Part shown: positions 7,684 to 15,049 of the stretch, one piece after another | Position numbering within the stretch: position 1 is the stretch's first letter | Layout: the number at the start of each line of letters is the position of its first letter | Source of the DNA: CAG-698 sp964385755 | Lineage (GTDB): Bacteria; Bacillota_I; Bacilli_A; ML615J-28; CAG-698 | Length of the DNA: 15,064 nucleotides | Direction: 5' to 3' | NCBI GenBank assembly: GCA_964385755.1 | Contig: CAYLPZ010000033.1 | Location: 1-15,064, forward strand | Made by a program: the position numbers and the translations under genes | The notes under the pieces: model-generated | Database searches by the model: none | Seen by the model: only the letters and a program-made list of their open reading frames with translations | Told to the model about the DNA's origin: nothing

Positions 7684-9538
7684 GTCTTCCTCTGCTTTCA
7701 AGATATAAAAGAATCATCGTAATATCACTAGGGTTAACTCCGCTTATGCGATTTGCTTGTGCTAAAGTAGCAGGTCTAACCTTATTTAATTTTTCAATTG
7801 CCTCTTTAGCAACGTTAGGTATTTTTTCATAACAAATATCATCAGGAAGTTTTCTTGATTCCATTTGCATTAATTTTTCTGCCATCTTATATTCTTTAGA
7901 GATATATCCTTCATATTTAGTCTCAATTAATGCTTGCTCTTTTATTGATACTTCTTCATCAAAGGTAATCTTTGTTACTTCTTTCATATCATCGAAGTCT
8001 ATTAATGGTCTTTTTATAAAATCATATCCTGAGATTTTTTCATTAATTACTGCCTTTTCCTTACTTAAAAGATATTCATTAATTTCTTGTTTTGGCGTAA
8101 TTTTTATTTCTTTTAATTTATTCTTTAGTGCTTCAACTTTCAATCTTTTTTCTAAAAACTTATTATATCTTTCAAAGCTAATTAGCCCAACTTCATAACC
8201 ATATTTAATTAGTCTTTCATTTGCATTATCATGTCTTAATAGTAAACGAAATTCTGCTCTTGATGTTAGTAGCCTATAAGGATCTCTTACACCTTTAGTA
8301 ATTAAATCATCAATTAAAACTCCAATATATGCTTCATCACGGCGCAAAACAAGTGGTTCTTTACCATCAAGTTTTCTTACTGCGTTTATTCCAGCCATTA
8401 AACCTTGACATGCAGCTTCTTCATAACCGCTTGTACCATTAACTTGACCTGCGAAAAATAAATTACCTATTTTCTTTGTTTCAAGGTTTGATTTAAGTTC
8501 TAATGGATTTATAGCATCATATTCTATGGCATATGCATATTTTTCGATAACCGCATGTTCTAATCCTGGAAGAGAATGTATCATTTCATCTTGTACATCA
8601 TAAGGCATAGATGTTGAAAAGCCTTGTGGATATACATAATCACTATATTTACTCATAGGTTCTAAGAAAACTTGATGACTTTCTTTATCAGAAAATCTAA
8701 CAACTTTATCTTCTATAGATGGACAATATCTAGGTCCGATACCTTCTACTATTCCGCTATACATACTTGATTTATCTAAATTTCTTAATATTATCTCATG
8801 AGTTTCTTTTGTTGTTCTTGTTAAATAACATGGGATTTGCTTTTCATATGGTATAATTGACTCTGTTTCTTCACTAAAATGATATTCTTCTTTACTTCCT
8901 GGTTCTAATGTTGTTTTTGAGTAATCAATTGAATCTTTCGCAATTCTTGCGGGGGTACCAGTTTTAAGTCTTATTAATTCTAAACCATGCTCTTTTAATG
9001 ATTTAGAAAGTTTTGAAGTTGTTTTTTCATTATCGGGTCCACTTTGCCAAAAATTATGTCCAACTAAAATACGACTATCTAAGTATGTTCCACTAGCGAT
9101 AATTACTGCTCTTGTATCAATTACTTGTTCACTTGTTCTAACCTTTGTAACTATTCCATTCTCTACATCAATGGCTTCAACTAGTGCTTCTAAAACTGTT
9201 AAATTTTCAGTATTTAAACATACATTACGCATATATTCTGGATATTTGATATTATCTGATTGTGCACGTAGAGCTCGAACAGCAGGACCTTTTGAACTAT
9301 TTAACATTTTCATTTGTAAAAGCGTTTTATCAGCAGCTTTACCCATCTCACCGCCTAGAGCATCTATTTCTCGCACTAGAATACCTTTAGCTGGGCCACC
9401 TATAGATGGATTACATGGCATATTACCGATACGCATAATATTACCAACAATCATCAAAGTTTTTTTACCTAATCTCGCGCAAGAAAGTGCTGCTTCAATT
9501 CCAGCATGTCCTCCACCAATAACAACTATATCAAACAT
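7676..9538 (-). CDS. mnmG: tRNA uridine 5-carboxymethylaminomethyl modification enzyme MnmG (GidA)
   Basis: MnmG is the FAD-dependent partner of MnmE in building the cmnm5 modification on U34 of certain tRNAs. The protein is 620 aa, the normal family length. The FAD-binding VVIGGGHAG is at residues 5-13, and the signature around NPSIGGPAKG is at 43-52. The later SGYEEAACQGLMAG and the conserved GVLIDDLITKGVRDPYR segment are also present, as is the C-terminal SRISGVNPSD-like region (RISGVNPSD). The ATG at 9538 has AAAGGTGA at 9551-9544, five bases upstream. An in-frame GTG at 9547 lies inside that site and is unlikely to be used. mnmE, usually next to it, is absent from the window. Confidence 0.97.
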   Translation of the reverse strand: MFDIVVIGGGHAGIEAALSCARLGKKTLMIVGNIMRIGNMPCNPSIGGPAKGILVREIDALGGEMGKAADKTLLQMKMLNSSKGPAVRALRAQSDNIKYPEYMRNVCLNTENLTVLEALVEAIDVENGIVTKVRTSEQVIDTRAVIIASGTYLDSRILVGHNFWQSGPDNEKTTSKLSKSLKEHGLELIRLKTGTPARIAKDSIDYSKTTLEPGSKEEYHFSEETESIIPYEKQIPCYLTRTTKETHEIILRNLDKSSMYSGIVEGIGPRYCPSIEDKVVRFSDKESHQVFLEPMSKYSDYVYPQGFSTSMPYDVQDEMIHSLPGLEHAVIEKYAYAIEYDAINPLELKSNLETKKIGNLFFAGQVNGTSGYEEAACQGLMAGINAVRKLDGKEPLVLRRDEAYIGVLIDDLITKGVRDPYRLLTSRAEFRLLLRHDNANERLIKYGYEVGLISFERYNKFLEKRLKVEALKNKLKEIKITPKQEINEYLLSKEKAVINEKISGYDFIKRPLIDFDDMKEVTKITFDEEVSIKEQALIETKYEGYISKEYKMAEKLMQMESRKLPDDICYEKIPNVAKEAIEKLNKVRPATLAQANRISGVNPSDITMILLYLESRGRHE

Positions 9539-9595
9539 ATTTTTCACCTTTTTACTTTTATTTTTTATATTTAACCTCTATTTTTTTCGTAAGAA

Positions 9596-9621
9596 TTGCC
9601 ATAGCACAAAAGCTATGGCAA
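9596..9621. terminator. Perfect 10-bp hairpin between the Ig-like lipoprotein gene and mnmG
   Basis: TTGCCATAGC and GCTATGGCAA flank a six-base loop with no mismatch. The hairpin begins five bases after the stop codon of the upstream lipoprotein gene, where a terminator is expected. On the minus strand the following bases (TTCTTACG) are only weakly U-rich. A better T-rich tail (CATTTTTATTTTA) lies on the plus-strand side, where nothing is known to be transcribed. It may be a leaky terminator or a processing structure upstream of mnmG. Confidence 0.5.
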
Positions 9622-9626
9622 CATTT

Positions 9627-11036
9627 TTATTTTACGGTAATTGTAGCATATCTTGTAAAGGCACCAGATGTAAATTTAAGATCAAATTTACCAATTTGTT
9701 TTAATACAATATCAAATCCATTTTCAGTCATTACAACTTCTGCCACTTCTGTATCATCTATTGATACTTCAAAACCATTATTGCCATCGAATGATTCAAT
9801 AATTACTTCGACAGACATAGTATTATCGTTTGCAACATAATCGCTAATATTTACACTTGATAAAGTAAAAATTTGTACTGATAAACTTATTTCTTTAACA
9901 GTTATTTTTACTTCTTTACTGAAAGTATCATTATAGATACGAACATATGCTTCACCAAGTTTTAATGCTTTAACTTTAGTTAAATCAGATGATAATTCAA
10001 CAACATCATCACCACTAATGATTTCACCTTTTAAATTATTTACAAATAATTCATCAGAGAATTTAATTTCTTCATCTACCAACATACCAATTTCATCTTG
10101 TTCAAACTCAGTTGGTGCAACAATTTTAACAGATAAAGTTAATTTAACTTTCTTATCTTTAGATTGAATATTTACTGTGATTGCTGAAGAGTATGTTTTC
10201 TTAGCATATAACAAACCTGTTGATGAAACACTTAACATCGCTGCTCTACTAGATGTAAAGTCAACACGTTGATTTATTCCATTTGTTGTACCATCTGCAC
10301 CATATGATATAGTAGATAATTGATATCTTTCTCCAGCATATAATGTTAGTGAATATTTATTTCCATCTTTAACTATTCCTTCACCAATTAGTTCTATCTT
10401 AGCAGTTTCAAAGTATTTAACAGTTATTGCTTTTGTTCCAAAAAATTCAGGATCAGCTGCATCATATACTTTAACATACGCACTTCCAACGCCTACTGCC
10501 TTAACTAAACCATTTTCATCAACTGTAATTACTTTTGGATTACTTGACTCATATACAGCTTTTGTACTTTCATTTTGTGGTGAAAAAACAGTAGTTAATT
10601 GAACTGTTTCGCCAATATAAATTTGATCACTTGAAGCATTAATTTTAATATAGTCGACAACTTTTTCGTTAATATTAACTTTTATAATATCAAATGAATT
10701 TGAATTTTTTACATAAGCTTTCAAATATGTTGTTCCCTTTTCGAGTGCTTTAACAACAACTGATTTACCTTTGTTTTCAACAATTGTAAGCTTTGATCCT
10801 TCAGTTTCTCCTAATGCGTCCCCTTTTTCTTCATACAACACATCACTAGCTTTGTTAGATCCTAAAATTACATCAATCTCTTTTTCAACACCAAGTTCAA
10901 CGTTCACTTTGCTTAGCTCAAATCGAAACATGTCAGTTACACCTGTTTTCGCACAAGCGGTTAAAGCAATTAATGTAATAATAATTAATAATGTTTGAAA
11001 AATTTTCTTCATATTTTTTTTTGCAAAAGGCTGCAT
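9627..11036 (-). CDS. Surface lipoprotein with bacterial Ig-like (Big_2) domains
   Basis: This is a predicted membrane-anchored extracellular lipoprotein of 469 aa. A basic start, a hydrophobic stretch and the lipobox LTAC end at Cys28 (counted from ATG 11036). The rest is a chain of about five beta-rich Ig-like units. The clearest (about 127-207) is a canonical Big_2 domain with VYESSNPKVITVDENGLVKAVGVG split across residues 161-184. Others are roughly at 38-122, 210-305, 308-380 and 383-469. Big_2 domains are common in adhesins and cell-surface proteins; no catalytic domain is seen. The start is uncertain. AAAGGAG lies just one base before ATG 11036, while a second in-frame ATG at 11012 gives a neater signal peptide but has no ribosome binding site and lies past an A9 tract. 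The gene has its own extended -10. Confidence 0.85.
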   Translation of the reverse strand: MQPFAKKNMKKIFQTLLIIITLIALTACAKTGVTDMFRFELSKVNVELGVEKEIDVILGSNKASDVLYEEKGDALGETEGSKLTIVENKGKSVVVKALEKGTTYLKAYVKNSNSFDIIKVNINEKVVDYIKINASSDQIYIGETVQLTTVFSPQNESTKAVYESSNPKVITVDENGLVKAVGVGSAYVKVYDAADPEFFGTKAITVKYFETAKIELIGEGIVKDGNKYSLTLYAGERYQLSTISYGADGTTNGINQRVDFTSSRAAMLSVSSTGLLYAKKTYSSAITVNIQSKDKKVKLTLSVKIVAPTEFEQDEIGMLVDEEIKFSDELFVNNLKGEIISGDDVVELSSDLTKVKALKLGEAYVRIYNDTFSKEVKITVKEISLSVQIFTLSSVNISDYVANDNTMSVEVIIESFDGNNGFEVSIDDTEVAEVVMTENGFDIVLKQIGKFDLKFTSGAFTRYATITVK

Positions 11037-11074
11037 ACTCCTTTCATTTAGTTAATTCTTTTTTCCTTTTTATT

Positions 11075-11083
11075 AGTATATCA
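11075..11083 (-). promoter_or_regulatory. Extended -10 promoter for the Ig-like lipoprotein gene
   Basis: The minus strand reads TGATATACT, identical to the element ahead of the PucR-type gene, with no good -35. It lies in the 76-bp gap after the thioredoxin-like lipoprotein gene. That gap contains no terminator, so the Ig-like gene could also be reached by read-through. Confidence 0.5.
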
Positions 11084-11112
11084 CACTTTTATCTATTGTT
11101 GTTAGTATTTTT

Positions 11113-13407
11113 TTATTTTTGTGTAATTTCTTTTATAACTTTGATAGTTTCCGTAGCAAAACTTGCTTTCATTTGATAATAATTATGGCTATTTGGAATC
11201 TTTACTCCAGTAACTAAACATGGAAGATATGGTATTCTAAACTGATCATAACTTGTAGCATTGCTTATATAAAAAGCATTATTATAACCTTCTCCACCTT
11301 CTCCTTTATATGCAGTCCTTACATCCCCATCTTCAATATAACAAACGTATATTTGCTGCTTATCTGTATTTTTTTCAATAAGTCTTTGTTGATATGGAAT
11401 TATTAATTCTAAAAGTTCATCATGTTTGCTTGTCCTTTTTGAAATAAATAATACATAATATAGTTCATTATCAATTTCAAACAAATTTTCTAACTTGATA
11501 GTTAATACGTCTTCATTTTTTGCCCATCTTGCTTTTAAATCATAATTTTTCGTGCTAACTTCATCAATTAATTTTCCGTTTTCTTCCCATCCAACAAAAA
11601 TATATCCTTCTCTTTTTGCAGTTGGTAATACAGCTCCAACATTATAAAAATATAAATTTTCGATTTTTTCGTCTGTTTCATAATTTAAATTAAATGTAAC
11701 ACAATATTTATCACGAAGCCCTACATTATTTTTGTTTTCTAGATATTTATCTAACTTATTCACTACATTTGTAGATCCTATAGCTTCCAAAGATGCAACA
11801 CCTTTACCGCTTAAGAATGATATCTTTATAAGTGTTGGTGTAGATGGTATATATAATTCATCCCATTTTTCTACGCCTGTGACATATGTTTTACCATCGT
11901 CTTCTCCACCTTCACCAGTATATGAACGTAGTATTTCAGATCTTTTTGTCGTAGTTTTTAAATTCACTATATATAATTTCAAGGCGTTACTATACTTTTC
12001 TTCATAAGTGTTTTGAATATATTTATTAATATCTTCTTTTATTTTTGAACAATATCCACAACCATCTTTCATAAAATAAACTAAGTATTCTTTTTCTTGT
12101 TGATTAAATATATCATAGTCCGCAATCTCACGAAAATATTTACTATCAAGCCACTTTGCATATAACGTTATAGATTTATTTGCTACTGTTGTGATGACTT
12201 TACCATCTTCATCAGCCCAACCACTGAAAACATATCCTTCTTTCTCTGGGGTAGGAAGTTCTGAAACAACATCCCATTTATAATACTTTATATCTTCAAG
12301 TTTTTCTCCATCTCCTAAGTCAAAAGAGATGACATATTTTTCTTTATCGACTTTTTCTCCATCTTCAACTAGATAATAAGTTAAGGCATTCTTAATAATC
12401 GTTGAACCTGCTCCAATGTAACTTGATACTCCATCATTTATTTCAATCAAAGTAGGTGTAGATGGAATATACATATCTTGAATTGATGTTAATCCATCAA
12501 CATTATAATTCCTGCCATCTTGTTTATAAGTTCTAAATATTTCCGATTTATAGTCATCTGTTTGTAAATTTACAACATAAAGATTTATTGACTCATCATA
12601 TTTTTCTAAAGATCTCTGGTATAAATACTTTAGAACATCTTCTTTAATATTATTACAATATGTACAATCATCTTTCATGAAATATACTAAATAGTTACTT
12701 TCTTTTTGATTGTAAATATCTTTATCTTCAATAAATCTATACTCACTACTATACCAAACAGCTTCAAGTTCATAATTATCGTCAACAACCTTACTGTTAT
12801 CATAAATTTCAGAAGTTTTATTGTTTTTCCAACCAATCAATAGTAAATTTTCTTTTTTGATATTTAATAATAGGGCATTTTCCCAAGCGTAATAACTGAT
12901 TGTTTTTGTATTCATTTCATCAATTTTATATTTTACTGTATATTTAGTAATATCTTTCGTTTTTTCAAGCATATTAATGACGTTAGTTTTTCCTTCAGTT
13001 AAAAAACGACTTTCTTTTTGTCCATTAACAGTTGTTACTAAGATCAATGATGGCGTTCCAGGCACATATAAATCTTCATATTTTGTTACACCATTCACAA
13101 AATAATCTTTATCATTTCCTTGTGCATCACTACCTTTATAAGTTCTTAGTATAGCTGATTTTTCACCATTATCTAAATTAACAGAATAAATAGGCAAGCG
13201 TCCTTTCTTTTGATAATCTACAACATCAGGGACTATTTTGTCACAATAAGAACACCCGTCTTTATAAAAAAAGATTAAATATTCTTCTTCAGTCATATCA
13301 AAAATCAAGGTATCCGCTATTATATTTAAATCTTTAATACTATCGCCACATGCAAACAAACAAATTGGAAAAAGCATTAATATAACCACTAATAATATTC
13401 TCTTCAT
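11113..13407 (-). CDS. Lipoprotein with alternating thioredoxin-like and InlB/Flg_new-type repeats
   Basis: The 764-aa product begins with a signal peptide and lipobox LFAC at Cys20, so it should be anchored outside the membrane. Three thioredoxin-like units carry CSYC (52-55), CTYC (248-251) and CGYC (450-453). Each is followed by a conserved insert with an I-x-R-(T/S)-Y core and a cis-Pro-type TP loop (118-119, 317-318, 523-524). A fourth unit (about 640-760) keeps the insert, but SKRTSK occupies the CxxC site and LPCL the TP loop. Between the units are three beta-rich repeats ending in G-W-x-n-x-W (about 154-220, 355-421, 566-630), like Listeria-Bacteroides Flg_new repeats. The start ATG 13407 has AAAAGGA nine bases upstream. 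A disulfide or thiol redox role on surface proteins is inference; the full arrangement is unfamiliar to me. Confidence 0.87.
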   Translation of the reverse strand: MKRILLVVILMLFPICLFACGDSIKDLNIIADTLIFDMTEEEYLIFFYKDGCSYCDKIVPDVVDYQKKGRLPIYSVNLDNGEKSAILRTYKGSDAQGNDKDYFVNGVTKYEDLYVPGTPSLILVTTVNGQKESRFLTEGKTNVINMLEKTKDITKYTVKYKIDEMNTKTISYYAWENALLLNIKKENLLLIGWKNNKTSEIYDNSKVVDDNYELEAVWYSSEYRFIEDKDIYNQKESNYLVYFMKDDCTYCNNIKEDVLKYLYQRSLEKYDESINLYVVNLQTDDYKSEIFRTYKQDGRNYNVDGLTSIQDMYIPSTPTLIEINDGVSSYIGAGSTIIKNALTYYLVEDGEKVDKEKYVISFDLGDGEKLEDIKYYKWDVVSELPTPEKEGYVFSGWADEDGKVITTVANKSITLYAKWLDSKYFREIADYDIFNQQEKEYLVYFMKDGCGYCSKIKEDINKYIQNTYEEKYSNALKLYIVNLKTTTKRSEILRSYTGEGGEDDGKTYVTGVEKWDELYIPSTPTLIKISFLSGKGVASLEAIGSTNVVNKLDKYLENKNNVGLRDKYCVTFNLNYETDEKIENLYFYNVGAVLPTAKREGYIFVGWEENGKLIDEVSTKNYDLKARWAKNEDVLTIKLENLFEIDNELYYVLFISKRTSKHDELLELIIPYQQRLIEKNTDKQQIYVCYIEDGDVRTAYKGEGGEGYNNAFYISNATSYDQFRIPYLPCLVTGVKIPNSHNYYQMKASFATETIKVIKEITQK

Positions 13408-13446
13408 AAAATCTTGTCCTTTTCTTTTCTTATTCTATCATATTTT

Positions 13447-13455
13447 ATTATATCA
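13447..13455 (-). promoter_or_regulatory. Extended -10 promoter for the thioredoxin-like lipoprotein gene
   Basis: The minus strand reads TGATATAAT, a perfect extended -10, about 40 bases before the start codon. A second, weaker copy (TGATAGAAT) lies at 13440-13432. No recognisable -35 is present. The element sits just after the T-run of the preceding gene's terminator. Confidence 0.55.
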
Positions 13456-13463
13456 TATTTTTT

Positions 13464-13509
13464 AAAAAAAGAATAGGGAAAAAGCTATAACTTGTACCAT
13501 TTTTTCCCT
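13464..13509 (-). terminator. Rho-independent terminator after the small membrane protein gene
   Basis: AGGGAAAAA (13475-13483) and TTTTTCCCT (13501-13509) form a nine-pair stem around a 17-base loop. On the minus strand it is followed by ATTC and then seven T. It starts eight bases past the stop codon at 13517 and separates this gene from the lipoprotein pair. Confidence 0.65.
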
Positions 13510-13516
13510 TAATCTT

Positions 13517-13807
13517 CTATATTAATTTGCAAAGCACTAAACTTCCATAAGCTACTATAATTGGATTTATCCTATATATGTCTATATTAATTGTAAATAA
13601 TATAAATAACATATATAAAGTAACTAAAGTGATATCAAAATAATATACCTCTTTTCTTTTTGTAATTTTATTTATCAATATACAAATTATTAGTATTCCC
13701 ATTAACATGTAAACAAAAGTTCTATCAAATAATAATAAACCTATTAATGATCCGATAATAAAGAGAACATTTTTATCTTTCAAAACAATCAACCCTTTAT
13801 TATACAT
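13517..13807 (-). CDS. Small hypothetical membrane protein
   Basis: I do not recognise this protein. It has up to 96 residues with about three hydrophobic segments (roughly 13-30, 32-47 and 56-95) separated by a basic stretch near NKITKRKE, which suggests an integral membrane protein. The ATG at 13807 has no ribosome binding site and lies just past the degV terminator. An in-frame TTG at 13783 has AAAGGG nine bases upstream and would give 88 residues starting MKDKNVLF, which I think at least as likely. It has no close partner: a terminator lies on each side. No promoter is apparent, so it may depend on read-through. The gene is weakly supported beyond its hydrophobic pattern and its terminator. 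Confidence 0.55.
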   Translation of the reverse strand: MYNKGLIVLKDKNVLFIIGSLIGLLLFDRTFVYMLMGILIICILINKITKRKEVYYFDITLVTLYMLFILFTINIDIYRINPIIVAYGSLVLCKLI

Positions 13808-13810
13808 ATT

Positions 13811-13836
13811 AAAAAACTAGCAATTTAATGCTAGTT
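13811..13836 (-). terminator. Rho-independent terminator after degV
   Basis: AACTAGCA and TGCTAGTT (13815-13822 and 13829-13836) form an eight-pair stem around a six-base loop, four bases after the degV stop codon. On the minus strand the stem runs directly into TTTTTT. Confidence 0.8.
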
Positions 13837-13840
13837 ATTT

Positions 13841-14704
13841 TTATTTTTCTTCAAGCATAAAATATGAAAATCCTAATACACCACAACCGATATGCGCTCC
13901 AACAGCAGGAGTAATTATATTAAGAGTTATTGGTGCAAATTGTGGATATCTTTCTTCAAATATTTTTACTAAAGCTTTTCCATCTTCTTCTCTTAATGTA
14001 TGATAAACATAAATTTGGGCTTTCTTACATTTATCTAAATCCTCAAAAGCTAACTCTAGAGCACGTTCTAAAGCTTTTCTATGAGTTTTTACTTTTTCAA
14101 ACGTTACAATTCTGCCTTCGTTATCTATTCTTAAAATAGGTTTGATTTTTAGTAATGTTCCAGCAATTCCCGCAACAGAAGATAATCTACCATTTTTAAT
14201 TAAATACATTAAATTATCAACAACAAAATAGCTATTTTGATGTGTTACTAAGTAATTAGAATACTCTAAAATCTCTTTAACGGTTTTTCCTTCATCAGCC
14301 ATTTTTCGTGCTACTAATGCCATATAACCTTCGTTTAGCACTGCAGATTTTGTATCTACAACATGAATTCTTATTTTGTCTTTATATTCATCAATTAATG
14401 TTTCCACCATTTGTCCAATTGAACTAAGTTTATAAGAAATTGAATACATAATGGCATCAGTAAACCCTTCACTACTAAGCTTATCGAGAATTTCCATAGC
14501 GTCACCTATAGTTGGAGCACTAGTAGATGGGATAAAATCTGATTTTGATAATCTTTCATAGAATTCATCAGCTTTAATTTCTGTTCCGTCAACAAGATGT
14601 TCATCTTTAAAATTAATTATTGATCGTAAAGTGTATATATCTGGTGTATAACCAATGTAATCAAGTCCCGCATTAACGTCTGTAATAATAGCAATTTTTT
14701 CCAT
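13841..14704 (-). CDS. DegV family fatty-acid-binding protein (FakB-like)
   Basis: DegV/FakB proteins bind a fatty acid and, with the kinase FakA, present it for phosphorylation so that exogenous fatty acids enter phospholipid synthesis. The protein is 287 aa, a normal length. It starts KIAIITDVNAGL, has the family STSAPT (60-65, usually TSQPS), and an HVVDTKSAVLNEG segment of the kind that follows the central sheet. The last region is PAVGAHIGCGVLGFSYF, where the family commonly has GPG in place of GCG. The start ATG 14704 has a full AAGGAGG six bases upstream, and a strong promoter lies behind it. It forms a single-gene unit closed by the terminator at 13811-13836. No fakA is visible, so the partner must be elsewhere; the bound lipid is unknown. 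Confidence 0.93.
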   Translation of the reverse strand: MEKIAIITDVNAGLDYIGYTPDIYTLRSIINFKDEHLVDGTEIKADEFYERLSKSDFIPSTSAPTIGDAMEILDKLSSEGFTDAIMYSISYKLSSIGQMVETLIDEYKDKIRIHVVDTKSAVLNEGYMALVARKMADEGKTVKEILEYSNYLVTHQNSYFVVDNLMYLIKNGRLSSVAGIAGTLLKIKPILRIDNEGRIVTFEKVKTHRKALERALELAFEDLDKCKKAQIYVYHTLREEDGKALVKIFEERYPQFAPITLNIITPAVGAHIGCGVLGFSYFMLEEK

Positions 14705-14734
14705 TTTTTTCCTCCTTATTATCTCGACAATTTA

Positions 14735-14763
14735 ATTATAGCATTTTAATTAGGCTTTTTCAA
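14735..14763 (-). promoter_or_regulatory. Sigma-A-type promoter for degV
   Basis: Read on the minus strand, the -35 is TTGAAA (14763-14758) and the -10 is TATAAT (14740-14735), with a 17-bp spacer and an extended TG upstream of the -10. Transcription would start near 14728, a short distance before the AAGGAGG ribosome binding site at 14717-14711. It is the best-formed promoter in the window. Confidence 0.8.
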
Positions 14764-14830
14764 CCAGTTGAAGTGTATTAATCTTTATAATTAATTATTA
14801 ATATTGCTTATTTTCTTAATTATTTATTCA

Positions 14831-14974
14831 TTAATTATATATTTTGCTTATTTTTGCTATTTTTTTTGCTGGGCCTTTTAAGAAAAATTCACCATTTATT
14901 TTTTTTATTGTTAAAGTTCCATATTCGTATTTTACATTCACAACGTTATCAACTAATCCTCCCGACTTTGCCAC
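14831..14974 (-). pseudogene. dapF: C-terminal remnant of diaminopimelate epimerase (dapF-like)
   Basis: From GTG 14974 the minus strand can be read for 47 codons to TAA at 14831. The product contains SGGLVDNVVNVKYEYG, then LTIKKINGEFFLKGPAKKI. This resembles the last part of DapF, where a G-L-x-x-x-V-x-V strand is followed by G-x-L-x-I and a terminal M/L-x-GPA. The catalytic CGSG region and everything upstream are missing; an in-frame stop occurs near 15020 and no earlier DapF-like frame is visible. DapF converts LL- to meso-diaminopimelate for cell wall and lysine. The match rests on a short motif, so this could be chance or a different small protein, but a decayed gene end fits best. Confidence 0.5.
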
Positions 14975-15016
14975 CTTATTTTTTTGAAAAATATGTACTA
15001 ACAAATATAATTATTT

Positions 15017-15049
15017 AAAGCTTCTTTGTATTGTAAAAAGCTTTTTTTT
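15017..15049 (+). terminator. Hairpin with U-run at the right edge, terminator candidate
   Basis: AAAGCTT (15017-15023) and AAGCTTT (15038-15044) form a seven-pair stem with a 14-base loop, followed on the plus strand by a run of T to 15049. No plus-strand gene ends here, so its purpose is unclear. It could be a relic or belong to a small transcript. Confidence 0.35.

Noticed and set aside
9171..9704. A 177-codon plus-strand frame opposite the start of mnmG
   Set aside because: It is antisense to two well-supported genes and their intergenic hairpin, has no ribosome binding site and no recognisable domain. The codon pattern of mnmG explains it.
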